This document shows positions 18,516-26,765 of a DNA stretch of 31,460 nucleotides, in pieces. The notes beneath the pieces were generated by a model, which was not told where the DNA came from, ran no database searches, and saw only the letters and a program-made list of their open reading frames with translations. Both the position numbers and the translations under genes were made by a program. Numbering within the stretch: the first letter of the stretch is position 1; the number at the start of each line of letters is the position of its first letter. The stretch is from SHZI01 sp964391025 (GTDB lineage: Bacteria; Pseudomonadota; Gammaproteobacteria; Steroidobacterales; GCA-2729495): contig CAYMKJ010000022.1 of NCBI GenBank assembly GCA_964391025.1, positions 1 to 31,460 on the forward strand, in the 5' to 3' direction.

Positions 18516-20869
18516 AGCGACTCTCTCAGGTGCTCCTGGTAGCAGCCTTGCTGGTGCTCGGCACGGTAGGCCCGGCAGTGGTCAGGGCCCAGGATCAGGA
18601 CATTCTGAAACCGGAGCGGGCCTTCCGCTACGCCGTTTCCGCCAGCGCCGACTCTTTGCTGGTCCGGTGGACGATTGAACCGGAACACTACCTCTATCAG
18701 GAACGCATGAGCTTCGAGAGCCGCACGCCCGGCGTTGTGCTGGGACCTCCAGTGATGCCCGCGGGCAAGCTCCATCAGGACGAGTACTTCGGGGAAATGC
18801 ATATCTATCGGGGCAGCGCCGAAATCCGGTTGCCCCTGGCCGCCCGCTCCCCCGGCATCGACAGCGTGGCGCTGGCGATCAAGTCCCAGGGCTGCGCCGA
18901 CGCCGGGTTGTGCTATCCGCCCCAGGTCTGGGTCACCAACGTCAGCCTCCCGATTGCCGGCAGCGCCCCGGTGCCCAGGCAACCGGTTGGCCGCCTCAGC
19001 GAGCTTTTGGGCGCCACCGCGACCGGCGACCGCAATGGGCCCAAGGATGAGCCCCTCCCCGCAGAGCAGGCCTTCCGCTACCGCACGGAGCTCGTGGATC
19101 CCTTCACCCTGAAGGTGGTCTGGAGCATCGCCCCGGGCTACTACCTCTATCGGCACAGCCTGGGGGTGGCGACCACCAGCGATGCCGTCCGCCTCGGCCC
19201 GCCGGTTCTGCCCTCAGGCCAGCCGAAGGTGGATGAGGAGTTCGGCGACACGCTCGTCTTCTTCGATGAGGTGGCGATGACCGTGCCGCTGACACGCAGC
19301 GGCCCGGACGCCCGCAGCCTGCCGCTGACGATCCGCTTCCAGGGCTGCAAGGAAGACAGCATTTGTTACCCGCCGCAGGCGGTTGCGACGACGGTAGCGC
19401 TGCCAGCGATCGAGGTCGCGGCTAAAGCCGCTCCTACAGAAGCGTCCGTAGGAGCGGCTTTAGCCGCGACCTCGGCGGCACCCGAATCCGAGCAGGATCG
19501 ACTCTTCACGCTGATCAGGGACGGCAACCTGTTCGCTGTCATGGCCATGTTTGCCGGCCTGGGGCTGCTCCTCTCCTTCACCCCCTGTTGCCTGCCCATG
19601 TACCCGATTCTGTCCGGGATTATCGTGGGCCACAGTACGAGGGAGAGCTCGAAGGACGGCGCGCCTCCAGGCTCGACCAAGGCGTTTCTCCTGTCACTGT
19701 CCTTCGTCCTCGGCATGGCAGTCACCTACACGCTGCTCGGGGCCGTGTTCGCCGCCGCGGGCGCGCAGGTCCAGGCGGTCATGCAGAAGCCGGCCGTGAT
19801 CATCGGCGTGGCCCTGCTGTTCGTGGCCCTCGCACTGTCCATGTTCGGCCTGTTCGACCTCCAGATTCCGTCTTCCTGGCAAACGAGGCTCAATTCCATC
19901 TCGGGTCAGCAGCGCTCCGGCAGCTTCATTGGCGCCGGCATCATGGGCATCATCTCCGCGGCGGTCGTTACCACCTGCGTTACGCCACCACTGGTAGCGG
20001 CGCTGACGGTCATCGCCAAGACCGGTGACGTGGCCCGCGGAGCGCTGGCGTTGTTTGCACTCGGCATCGGCATGGGGATTCCGCTGCTCGCCATCGGCGC
20101 GTCGGCCGGCCGGCTGATGCCAAAGGCTGGCGCCTGGATGGTGTCGGTGAAGGCCGCCTTCGGCCTGATGATGCTCGGCATGGCGGTTTGGATGCTCGAC
20201 CGCCTGTGGCCCGGCACGGTGACCCTCGCCCTGTGGGCGGTCCTGATGGTGATCGGTGGCGTTTTCCTGGGCGCCTTCGCGCCCGTGGATGGCTCCGCGA
20301 CGCTGCCCCGCAAGCTCGGCAAGGGCTTTGGCATCGTGGCCGTGCTTTACGGCGCAGCGCTGCTCATCGGAGCCCTCGCCGGCAGTGAAGACGCGCTGCG
20401 GCCGCTGCGGTTCGCGAACGGCCCGGCGACGACAGGCGCCACTCCCACGCCAGGGGTGCACACGACGTTCACGCGCATCAAGAGCGTGGCCGATCTGGAC
20501 CGGGCCGTCGCCGGCGCGACGGCGGCGGGCCGGCCGGTGCTCCTCGATTTCTACGCGGACTGGTGCGTGTCGTGCCAGGAAATGGAGAAATACACGTTCC
20601 CAGATCCCGCTGTGCAGGCCGCTCTGAAGATCGCCCTGGTGCTGCAGGCTGACGTGACGCGGGTGGACGCCGATGATCAGGCCCTGATGCGGCACTTCGA
20701 TATCATTGGGCCACCCACCATCGTGTTCTTCACGGCAGATGGCATGGAGCAGACGTCCCGGCGCGTCGTCGGCTTTAAGCCCGCTGCGGAATTCGCCGCC
20801 CATGTGCAGGCGGTGTTCTCACAGGCGCCCACCAACGCCGCGACCGCTGTTGCGAGCAACGGGAACTGA
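18512..20869 (+). CDS. dsbD: Thiol:disulfide interchange protein DsbD with duplicated N-terminal domain
   Basis: DsbD carries electrons from cytoplasmic thioredoxin across the inner membrane to periplasmic substrates such as DsbC and cytochrome c maturation proteins. The 785-residue protein has a signal peptide and then two tandem alpha (DsbD-N) domains. The first has Cys128/Cys134 in QGCADAGLCYPPQ; the second has Cys279/Cys285 in QGCKEDSICYPPQ. An Ala-rich linker follows, encoded by a REP pair. The eight-helix beta domain has Cys359 (FTPCCLPMYP, with an extra Cys360) and Cys489 (TTCVTPPLVAAL). The gamma thioredoxin domain has CVSC at 685-688. E. coli DsbD has a single alpha domain and about 565 residues, so the duplication explains most of the extra length. 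Redox cysteines are intact in every module. Confidence 0.96.
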   Translation: MKRLSQVLLVAALLVLGTVGPAVVRAQDQDILKPERAFRYAVSASADSLLVRWTIEPEHYLYQERMSFESRTPGVVLGPPVMPAGKLHQDEYFGEMHIYRGSAEIRLPLAARSPGIDSVALAIKSQGCADAGLCYPPQVWVTNVSLPIAGSAPVPRQPVGRLSELLGATATGDRNGPKDEPLPAEQAFRYRTELVDPFTLKVVWSIAPGYYLYRHSLGVATTSDAVRLGPPVLPSGQPKVDEEFGDTLVFFDEVAMTVPLTRSGPDARSLPLTIRFQGCKEDSICYPPQAVATTVALPAIEVAAKAAPTEASVGAALAATSAAPESEQDRLFTLIRDGNLFAVMAMFAGLGLLLSFTPCCLPMYPILSGIIVGHSTRESSKDGAPPGSTKAFLLSLSFVLGMAVTYTLLGAVFAAAGAQVQAVMQKPAVIIGVALLFVALALSMFGLFDLQIPSSWQTRLNSISGQQRSGSFIGAGIMGIISAAVVTTCVTPPLVAALTVIAKTGDVARGALALFALGIGMGIPLLAIGASAGRLMPKAGAWMVSVKAAFGLMMLGMAVWMLDRLWPGTVTLALWAVLMVIGGVFLGAFAPVDGSATLPRKLGKGFGIVAVLYGAALLIGALAGSEDALRPLRFANGPATTGATPTPGVHTTFTRIKSVADLDRAVAGATAAGRPVLLDFYADWCVSCQEMEKYTFPDPAVQAALKIALVLQADVTRVDADDQALMRHFDIIGPPTIVFFTADGMEQTSRRVVGFKPAAEFAAHVQAVFSQAPTNAATAVASNGN
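19411..19474. repeat. REP pair embedded in the dsbD coding sequence
   Basis: Two identical 27-nt GTAG-type REP units (19411-19437 and 19448-19474, perfect inverted repeat) are separated by ten bases. They are read in the dsbD frame as residues about 301-321 (VAAKAAPTEASVGAALAAT), between the second alpha domain and the first membrane helix. No stop codon arises in this frame. Confidence 0.95.
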
Positions 20870-20885
20870 GGCCGTACCAAGCACC

Positions 20886-21563
20886 GTGCGCCCCATTCGC
20901 ACACTGGCCGTCGGACTCTGGGTGGCAGTTTTCCTGGTGGCAGGCATCGGCTTCGGCACGGGCTGGCGGCCGACGCTGCGCAGGGGAACTGTCAATACAA
21001 GTGCAGACTCTGCTGTCGAGTCTACTGTCAACTCGCAAGTCCCTGCCTTAACTGAGAATTCCGGCCCCGCCGTGCGGCTCGGCGACGCGCTGCCCGCCAT
21101 CACGCTGAACGACCTCAAGGGCGAGCCTCGATCCCTCACTGAATGGTCTGGCCGCACTCTGCTGATCAATTTCTGGGCCACCTGGTGTGCCCCCTGCCGG
21201 AGGGAGATGCCCCTCCTCGAGCAGTTCCAGCAGGCCCAGGATCTGGGCCGAATGCAGGTCATCGGCATCGCGATCGACCGTCACGACCCGGTACTGCGGT
21301 TTATCGGTGAAACCGGAGTGACCTACCCCAACCTGGTTGGGGAGATGGACGCCACCCGGGCTGCCGAGCAGTTTGCCTCGGGGCTCGCCCTGCCCCTCTC
21401 GGTGGTTGCCGCCCCCGATGGCACCGTGCTCGCCGTCCACATGGGCGAAATCAAGGCCAGCGACCTGGAGCAGGTCGCCGCCGTCGCCGACGGTCTGGCC
21501 GCAGGTACACTGTCGGTCCGCGAAGCCCCAGCACGCCTGCATCTGGGCAGATTGGGGATGTAA
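20886..21563 (+). CDS. TlpA-like membrane-anchored periplasmic thioredoxin
   Basis: This 225-residue protein has an N-terminal anchor (TLAVGLWVAVFLVAGIGFG), a Ser/Thr-rich linker and a TlpA/ResA-type thioredoxin domain. The active site is WCAPC (CAPC, 101-104) in NFWATWCAPCRREMP, and the cis-Pro is in LALPLSVV (Pro170). It is predicted to face the periplasm and act as a reductase partner, plausibly receiving electrons from the DsbD encoded 16 bp upstream. The GTG at 20886 is chosen because the anchor follows it directly; the Shine-Dalgarno is weak and the open frame runs further upstream inside dsbD. Its exact client (cytochrome c apoprotein or another) cannot be read from the sequence. Confidence 0.88.
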   Translation: MRPIRTLAVGLWVAVFLVAGIGFGTGWRPTLRRGTVNTSADSAVESTVNSQVPALTENSGPAVRLGDALPAITLNDLKGEPRSLTEWSGRTLLINFWATWCAPCRREMPLLEQFQQAQDLGRMQVIGIAIDRHDPVLRFIGETGVTYPNLVGEMDATRAAEQFASGLALPLSVVAAPDGTVLAVHMGEIKASDLEQVAAVADGLAAGTLSVREAPARLHLGRLGM

Positions 21564-21572
21564 GAAGCCAAA

Positions 21573-21600
21573 AAGGTACCGGACCTTAGTTTTATTAGTT
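21573..21600 (+). terminator. Possible weak terminator after the tlpA-like gene
   Basis: AAGGT-ACCGG-ACCTT (21573-21587) is followed by an interrupted T-rich stretch (AGTTTTATTAGTTTT). The stem is only 5 bp. The wider 110-bp gap before aroQ is unusually AT-rich and also holds CTTTGG-CTG-CCAAAG; a promoter for aroQ-accBC probably lies here, but I cannot fix its boxes. Confidence 0.3.
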
Positions 21601-21673
21601 TTAGGCTTTAATGTTCTTTGGCTGCCAAAGTCGTTAAACTTGCGGCTATCTCCGGTGATCTAGGGCCCATCCG

Positions 21674-22123
21674 ATGGCGCGGCTCCTGCTGCTGAACGGC
21701 CCCAACCTGAACCTGCTTGGCCGGCGGGAGCCCCACCTTTACGGCGCCACAACCCTTGCAGCTATCGAACTGGCCGCAACCACCGCCGCGACGGCCGCCG
21801 GACACCAGTTGGATGTCTTCCAGACGAATTCCGAAGCCGCCCTCGTGGACCGGATTCAGCAGGCCGCTGGCCATGTGGACTTCATCCTGCTGAACCCCGG
21901 TGCGCTGACCCATACCAGCGTCGCGCTCCGCGATGCGCTGCTGGCAGTGGCCATCCCCTTCATCGAAATTCATCTCAGCAACGTGTACGCCCGGGAGGAA
22001 TTCCGTCGGCACTCCTACGTTTCCGACGTGGCCGAGGGCGTGATCACGGGGCTCGGGGCCCTGGGTTACCAGCTGGCCCTCCAGGCGGCCTGTGAGCAGC
22101 TCGCGCACCCGCGACCGAAATAA
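21674..22123 (+). CDS. aroQ: Type II 3-dehydroquinate dehydratase
   Basis: This enzyme dehydrates 3-dehydroquinate to 3-dehydroshikimate in the shikimate pathway. The 149-residue length is typical of the dodecameric type II enzyme. It has NGPNLNLLGRREPHLYG with the catalytic tyrosine region, the substrate-binding LNPGALTHTSVALRDA, and IEIHLSN followed by AREEFRRHSYVS with the catalytic His and Arg. The usual QSNHEG reads QTNSEAA, a variant loop. The start ATG has a weak AGGG before it. It heads a run with accB and accC (12-bp gap), the standard aroQ-accBC arrangement. Confidence 0.97.
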   Translation: MARLLLLNGPNLNLLGRREPHLYGATTLAAIELAATTAATAAGHQLDVFQTNSEAALVDRIQQAAGHVDFILLNPGALTHTSVALRDALLAVAIPFIEIHLSNVYAREEFRRHSYVSDVAEGVITGLGALGYQLALQAACEQLAHPRPK

Positions 22124-22135
22124 GCGAGGACTTTC

Positions 22136-22600
22136 ATGGACATCCGCAAGGTCAAAAAGCTCATCGAGCTGTTGGAAGAGTCCGGACTCGCCGAGCTGGA
22201 GATTACCGAAGGCGAGGAATCGGTGCGCATCAGCCGCCATATGACCGGCGCGCCTGTGCAGTACGCCCTGCCACCCATGCCCTCCGGCATGGCCCCGGCT
22301 ACGGCAGCTGCGGCCAGCGGCGGCGCCCCGTCGAACCCAGCGTCCTCAATGCCGGAGGCCACGGGCCACAAGGTGCTGTCGCCCATGGTTGGCACCTACT
22401 ACGAAGCCCCCGCCCCCGGCACCCCAAACTTCGTGAAGATCGGCGATCAGGTCCAGGTCGGCGCCACGCTGTGCATCATCGAAGCCATGAAAATGATGAA
22501 CCAGATCGAGGCCGACGTGTCCGGCAAGGTGGTCGCAGCCCTCGCGAAGAACGGTGAACCGGTCGAGTTCGGCCAGGCGCTGTTCATTATCGAACCTTAA
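22136..22600 (+). CDS. accB: Biotin carboxyl carrier protein of acetyl-CoA carboxylase
   Basis: This protein carries biotin between the carboxylase and carboxyltransferase halves of acetyl-CoA carboxylase, the first step of fatty-acid synthesis. The 154-residue protein has the N-terminal helix MDIRKVKKLIELLEES, a Pro/Ala-rich linker (about 38-78) and a biotinyl domain (about 79-154), with biotin acceptor Lys119 in EAMKMMN and the protruding-thumb segment GTYYEAPAPGTPNFV. GAGGA lies before the ATG at good spacing. It is followed 7 bp later by accC. Confidence 0.98.
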   Translation: MDIRKVKKLIELLEESGLAELEITEGEESVRISRHMTGAPVQYALPPMPSGMAPATAAAASGGAPSNPASSMPEATGHKVLSPMVGTYYEAPAPGTPNFVKIGDQVQVGATLCIIEAMKMMNQIEADVSGKVVAALAKNGEPVEFGQALFIIEP

Positions 22601-22607
22601 GCGGCCG

Positions 22608-23948
22608 ATGCTCGACAAGGTCGTCATCGCCAATCGGGGGGAGATCGCGCTGCGCATTCAACGCGCCTGCCGCGAACTGGGCATCAAGACCGTGGCCGTG
22701 CATTCGACGGCCGACGCCAGCCAGAAGCACGTGTTGCTCGCCGACGAGACGGTATGCATCGGCCCGCCGCCCTCGGCCCAGAGCTACCTCAACATGCCCG
22801 CCATCATCAGCGCGGCCGAGGTGACTGATGCCGTGGCCATCCACCCCGGCTATGGATTCCTGTCGGAAAACGCCGATTTCGCGGAGCGCGTGCAACGCAG
22901 CGGCTTCATCTTCGTGGGCCCTCCACCCGAGGTAATCCGGCTCATGGGCGACAAGATCTCGGCCAAGGTGGCCATGCGGGCCGCCGGCGTGCCCTGCGTG
23001 CCGGGCTCCGAAGGGCCGCTGGGCGAGGACGGCGACGAGATCCGGTCGATGGCCCGGTCGATCGGCTATCCCGTGATCATCAAGGCAGCCGGGGGTGGCG
23101 GCGGCCGCGGGATGCGCGTGGTACACAGTGACGCCACCCTGATCAATGCCGTCGCCATGACTCGCACCGAGGCGGGGGCGGCCTTCGGCAACAACACCGT
23201 CTACATGGAGAAATACCTGGAGAAGCCCCGGCACATCGAGTTCCAGGTGCTGGCCGACGCCCACGGCAACGCGGTGCACCTGTTCGACCGGGACTGTTCC
23301 ATGCAGCGCCGCCACCAGAAGGTGCTGGAAGAAGCCCCGGCGCCGGGCATTCCCCACGAGCTCCGGATGAAGATGGGCGCCCGGGTGGCCGACGCCTGCC
23401 GGGAAATTGGCTACCGCAGCGCCGGCACCTTCGAGTTCCTCTACGAGAACGGCGAGTTCTATTTCATCGAGATGAACACCCGGGTGCAAGTGGAGCATCC
23501 CGTGACGGAGCTGATCACCGGCGTCGACATCGTCAAGGAGCAGCTCAAGATCGCGGCCGGGGAGAAGCTCTCGTTCCGCCAGGAAGACCTGATCCTGCGC
23601 GGTCACGCCGTGGAATGCCGGATCAATGCCGAGGACCCCCGCACATTCATGCCGTCACCCGGCAAGGTGGATCTGTGGCACCCGCCCGGCGGGCCCGGCA
23701 TCCGCGTGGACAGTCACCTTTACAGCGGCTACACGGTGCCGCCGTTCTACGACTCCCTGATCGCCAAGGTGATCGCCCATGGCGACGACCGGGAATCGGC
23801 CATTGCCCGCATGAGTATCGCGCTCAGCGAGATGGTCGTGGACGGCATCAAGACCAATATCCCGCTGCACCGGGAACTCTGCCAGGACGCCGCCTTCCGC
23901 CGCGGCGGCACGGACATCCACTACCTCGAGAAGAAGCTGCGGGTCTGA
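22608..23948 (+). CDS. accC: Biotin carboxylase subunit of acetyl-CoA carboxylase
   Basis: This enzyme uses ATP and bicarbonate to carboxylate the biotin on AccB. The 446-residue length is close to E. coli AccC (449). It starts MLDKVVIANRGEIALRI; an upstream in-frame ATG inside accB is rejected because the added residues match nothing in the family. Motifs present are the glycine-rich ATP loop KAAGGGGGRGMRVV, RHIEFQVLAD, the EEAPAPG turn, and the catalytic FIEMNTRVQVEHPVTE with AAGEKLSF. It is co-transcribed with aroQ and accB. Confidence 0.98.
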   Translation: MLDKVVIANRGEIALRIQRACRELGIKTVAVHSTADASQKHVLLADETVCIGPPPSAQSYLNMPAIISAAEVTDAVAIHPGYGFLSENADFAERVQRSGFIFVGPPPEVIRLMGDKISAKVAMRAAGVPCVPGSEGPLGEDGDEIRSMARSIGYPVIIKAAGGGGGRGMRVVHSDATLINAVAMTRTEAGAAFGNNTVYMEKYLEKPRHIEFQVLADAHGNAVHLFDRDCSMQRRHQKVLEEAPAPGIPHELRMKMGARVADACREIGYRSAGTFEFLYENGEFYFIEMNTRVQVEHPVTELITGVDIVKEQLKIAAGEKLSFRQEDLILRGHAVECRINAEDPRTFMPSPGKVDLWHPPGGPGIRVDSHLYSGYTVPPFYDSLIAKVIAHGDDRESAIARMSIALSEMVVDGIKTNIPLHRELCQDAAFRRGGTDIHYLEKKLRV

Positions 23949-23957
23949 CGCGCGCCC

Positions 23958-24836
23958 ATGGCCGAGAGCTGGCTGCAGGCTACCGTGGACTCTCCGCAGA
24001 CGGCCGTAGCGGCCGTCGAAGGCACGTTTGAGGAACTCGGGGCACTCGTCACCTGGACGCAGGGCGCGAACGCTGAGGAAATCCTCGAGCCCGAACCGGG
24101 AGCAACACCCCTGTGGGCGGCCGTGCGCGTGACCGCCCTGCTGCCGGCGGACACGCCCCGCGCGGGGGTGATAGCCGCCTTTCCGGGCGCCAGGCTGCAC
24201 TTCGAGATCGTGGCCGACCGGGACTGGGACGCCGAGTGGCGCCGCTCCCTGAAACCATTGCGCTTTGGCCAGCGGCTGTGGATCTGCCCCGTGGGACAGG
24301 CCTGCCCAGACCCTGCCGGCATCAGCGTGCTGCTGGAGCCGGGGCTCGCCTTCGGCACGGGCACACACCCGACGACGGCCATGTGCCTGACGTGGCTTGA
24401 CGGCCAGCCGCTGGCGGGCCTCCAGGTACTGGACTACGGGTGCGGCTCAGGGATCCTCGCTATTGGCGCGCTCGCGCTGGGTGCCCGCGCGGCCGTGGCC
24501 GTGGATATTGACCCACAGGCGCTGATCGCCACCGGGGATAACGCGGCCCGGAACGGCTGCGCAACACGACTGAGGGTGGGCATGCCTGCAGAGTTGCTGC
24601 CCGCGTCCCGCCGCACGTCCTTCGACGTACTGGTGGCGAATATCCTCTCGGACCCACTGGTGCGGCTGGCACCCGAGCTACGCCGCTTTGCCGGAGCGGC
24701 GACCCGGGTGGCGTTGAGCGGTATCCTTGCGGCCCAGGCGCCGGAAGTAATCGCGGCCTTCCGTCCGTGGGCGCCTCTGACCATTGCCGACGAACAGGGC
24801 GGCTGGGTGTTGCTGGCTGGAGCTGTGGCGCGCTGA
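23958..24836 (+). CDS. prmA: Ribosomal protein L11 methyltransferase
   Basis: PrmA trimethylates ribosomal protein L11 using S-adenosylmethionine. The 292-residue protein has the N-terminal substrate-recognition domain (about 1-100, ending in DRDWDAEWRRSLKPLRFG), the FGTGTHPTT linker, SAM motif I LDYGCGSG (158-165), an acidic AVDIDPQA loop and VANILSDPL at the active-site position. All are diagnostic of PrmA rather than a generic methyltransferase. It starts 9 bp after accC. Confidence 0.97.
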   Translation: MAESWLQATVDSPQTAVAAVEGTFEELGALVTWTQGANAEEILEPEPGATPLWAAVRVTALLPADTPRAGVIAAFPGARLHFEIVADRDWDAEWRRSLKPLRFGQRLWICPVGQACPDPAGISVLLEPGLAFGTGTHPTTAMCLTWLDGQPLAGLQVLDYGCGSGILAIGALALGARAAVAVDIDPQALIATGDNAARNGCATRLRVGMPAELLPASRRTSFDVLVANILSDPLVRLAPELRRFAGAATRVALSGILAAQAPEVIAAFRPWAPLTIADEQGGWVLLAGAVAR

Positions 24837-24840
24837 AACG

Positions 24841-26133
24841 ATGTACACCAACTGCCCCGAGTGCGGCACCGTCTTCCGCATCAGCACCAACGAGTTGCGC
24901 GTGGCCGAAGGCCATGTGCGCTGCGGACATTGCTCAGCCACTTTCAACGCCATCGCGACACTGGCTGACGAGCTCCCGCCCACCATCACGCTGCAGCAGC
25001 TCACCCCGCCCAATGAGCCCGACACGGGGGTGGCCGGCTTTCCCGCCGAACCGGAGATTCAGGCGTCCCCTCCGGAGCTGCAGGCCCCGGCCGCATACGC
25101 GCCGCTACCGGTCAGCGAGGACACCCTCGAGTTCGATATTCCGGAAGACAGCTGGTCCAACTTCTTCGAAGTCGATGGAGGCAAGCACCCACCCGCGCAG
25201 GCCCAGACCGATGTGGGCACCGGTGTCGGCTCGGCAACGGTGGGTCAGGCTGGCCTCCACCCGGCGCTCTCCGCCGAAGCGGGCGGCCCCAATCTGGACG
25301 CTGACGCCGACTGGGAAGCGCTGCTGGCGGAGGTCCAGGACGACGAGGCCTCGCCCAAACCCGTGTACGTCATCAGCGAGGAACCCGCCGAGAAACCCGC
25401 CGAGGAGCCGGTGTTGCCGGAGCCCTCATGGGATGACCCGCTACCGGGCAGGACCCGTTTGCCAGCGCGGCTCCCAGCGGACTTTGCTGCCAATCTCCCC
25501 GGCGCCATGGAGGTCGCACCCGAGCCAGGGCCGGATCCGGGGGAACTCGCCGCGGACCACCGGCCCTTCCTCTGGGAACCACCGGCACCACCAGCAGCCG
25601 TCAGGTCCAGCCGGCACTGGGCCTACACCGCCGGTAGCGTGCTTCTGGCGCTGCTGCTGTTAATTCAGGTGCTTCACCGGCAGCGTGATGAGCTGGCGAC
25701 CAGCCCCACTCTCACCGCAGTGCTGCAACGGACGTATGCCGCACTAGGCCTGCCACTCTGGCCCGCCTGGGATCTGCAAGCCTATGAGCTGCGCAACAAG
25801 GTCGCTGAGTCGAATCGCAGCAATCCAGGGGCGCTCGATATCCTGGCCCGCATTGCGGTAGTCGGCAACGAGCCGGTCGGCCTGCCACTAGTTCGCGTCA
25901 CGCTACTCGACCGGCTTTCCAGGCCACTGGGCTCGCGGGTGTTCCAGCCCGAAGAATATATTCGAGGGAATTCACCGCCCGGGCAGGTGGTGAAGCCGGG
26001 CACGCAGATTCCGGTAGAGATCAGCCTGAAGGATCCGGGCACAGATGCGCTGGGATTCGACGTGGACATCTGCGTCATGAGCCGACACGAAGGGGTCATC
26101 TGTCGAGCGGAGCGCGAACCCTTCGCGCGTTGA
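24841..26133 (+). CDS. Zinc-ribbon membrane protein with DUF3426 domain
   Basis: The 430-residue protein opens with an MJ0042-type zinc ribbon (CPEC at 5-8, CGHC at 28-31). A long acidic, proline-rich, probably disordered region follows (about 45-255). One transmembrane helix comes next (about 257-279; WAYTAGSVLLALLLLIQVL). The C-terminal domain (about 300-430) matches DUF3426, with NPGALDILARIAVVGNEPVGLPLVRVTLLD and SRVFQPEEYI. The ribbon should be cytoplasmic and the DUF3426 domain periplasmic. The ATG at 24841, four bases after the prmA stop, puts the ribbon at the very N-terminus as expected. Function is not established; prmA adjacency is a common context. Confidence 0.88.
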   Translation: MYTNCPECGTVFRISTNELRVAEGHVRCGHCSATFNAIATLADELPPTITLQQLTPPNEPDTGVAGFPAEPEIQASPPELQAPAAYAPLPVSEDTLEFDIPEDSWSNFFEVDGGKHPPAQAQTDVGTGVGSATVGQAGLHPALSAEAGGPNLDADADWEALLAEVQDDEASPKPVYVISEEPAEKPAEEPVLPEPSWDDPLPGRTRLPARLPADFAANLPGAMEVAPEPGPDPGELAADHRPFLWEPPAPPAAVRSSRHWAYTAGSVLLALLLLIQVLHRQRDELATSPTLTAVLQRTYAALGLPLWPAWDLQAYELRNKVAESNRSNPGALDILARIAVVGNEPVGLPLVRVTLLDRLSRPLGSRVFQPEEYIRGNSPPGQVVKPGTQIPVEISLKDPGTDALGFDVDICVMSRHEGVICRAEREPFAR

Positions 26134-26265
26134 ACTCACCTCACGAATCGCGCGCAACTGTCTGTCCACAGGCACAGCTGCGTTCACTCCGACCCGCGCG
26201 TATCCAACCTGCGATCAACCACAGCGCAGATACGTTGAAGAGAAACACAGCACTCCGTTTCATCG

Positions 26266-26274
26266 TGCTATGAT
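26266..26274 (+). promoter_or_regulatory. Candidate extended -10 promoter upstream of fis
   Basis: TGCTATGAT is a close match to an extended -10 (TGn-TATAAT). It has no good -35, as extended -10 promoters often lack. It lies in the 275-bp gap between the DUF3426 gene and fis, about 135 bp before the fis start. Confidence 0.4.
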
Positions 26275-26332
26275 TTCTACTCCTCGCGAGTGGCTAATAA
26301 TTTTTCGGCGCTCCACCGCGGGCATCCAGGGC

Positions 26333-26372
26333 TTGACAAGCATTGACTTCGGTAGCTGACATAACGTATGGC
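26333..26372 (+). promoter_or_regulatory. Candidate tandem sigma-70 -35 boxes upstream of fis
   Basis: TTGACA (26333-26338) and TTGACT (26343-26348) lie 10 bp apart. TTGACT is 18 bp from TATGGC (26367-26372); TTGACA has only a poorly spaced CATAAC. The main fis-purHD promoter is plausibly one of these. Confidence 0.45.
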
Positions 26373-26408
26373 GGCAGGGGTTGATCTTCCTTCAGGAGTG
26401 GCGGAGCG

Positions 26409-26720
26409 GTGGCGAAAAGCGTGCGCAACAAGACCTCGACCAAGAAGCACAGCTCGTCGCGCAACGGCGCATCGACAGTTCGGGTCAGAAATCGTCCCCT
26501 TCGTGACTACACCGAAGAGGCGCTGCAGAAATACTTCGGCGACCTCAACGGCCACCGGCCAGGTGATCTCTATGAACTGGTACTGGGCGAAGTCGAAGAA
26601 CCGCTGTTCAAGACCGTCCTCGACTACACGAGGGGCAACCAGAGCGTGGCAGCCGAGATCCTCGGTATCAATCGCGCCACGCTGCGCAAGAAGCTCCGGC
26701 ACTACCAGCTGCTCGGCTAG
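26409..26720 (+). CDS. fis: DNA-binding protein Fis
   Basis: Fis is a small nucleoid protein that bends DNA and activates rRNA and other growth-linked promoters. The 103-residue protein has a basic N-terminal tail (AKSVRNKTSTKKHSSSRNG), the dimerisation helices (YTEEALQKYFGDLNGHRPGDLYELVLGEVEEPL) and the C-terminal helix-turn-helix QSVAAEILGINRATLRKKL. The GTG at 26409 is chosen as the only start that gives the usual length; GGAG about ten bases upstream supports it. In many gammaproteobacteria fis follows dusB; here dusB is absent and fis has its own upstream region. Confidence 0.95.
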   Translation: MAKSVRNKTSTKKHSSSRNGASTVRVRNRPLRDYTEEALQKYFGDLNGHRPGDLYELVLGEVEEPLFKTVLDYTRGNQSVAAEILGINRATLRKKLRHYQLLG

Positions 26721-26765
26721 GGCGATGCTCGGGCGAGTGCTCCCGAAACCGCTGCCGGGGCCAAG

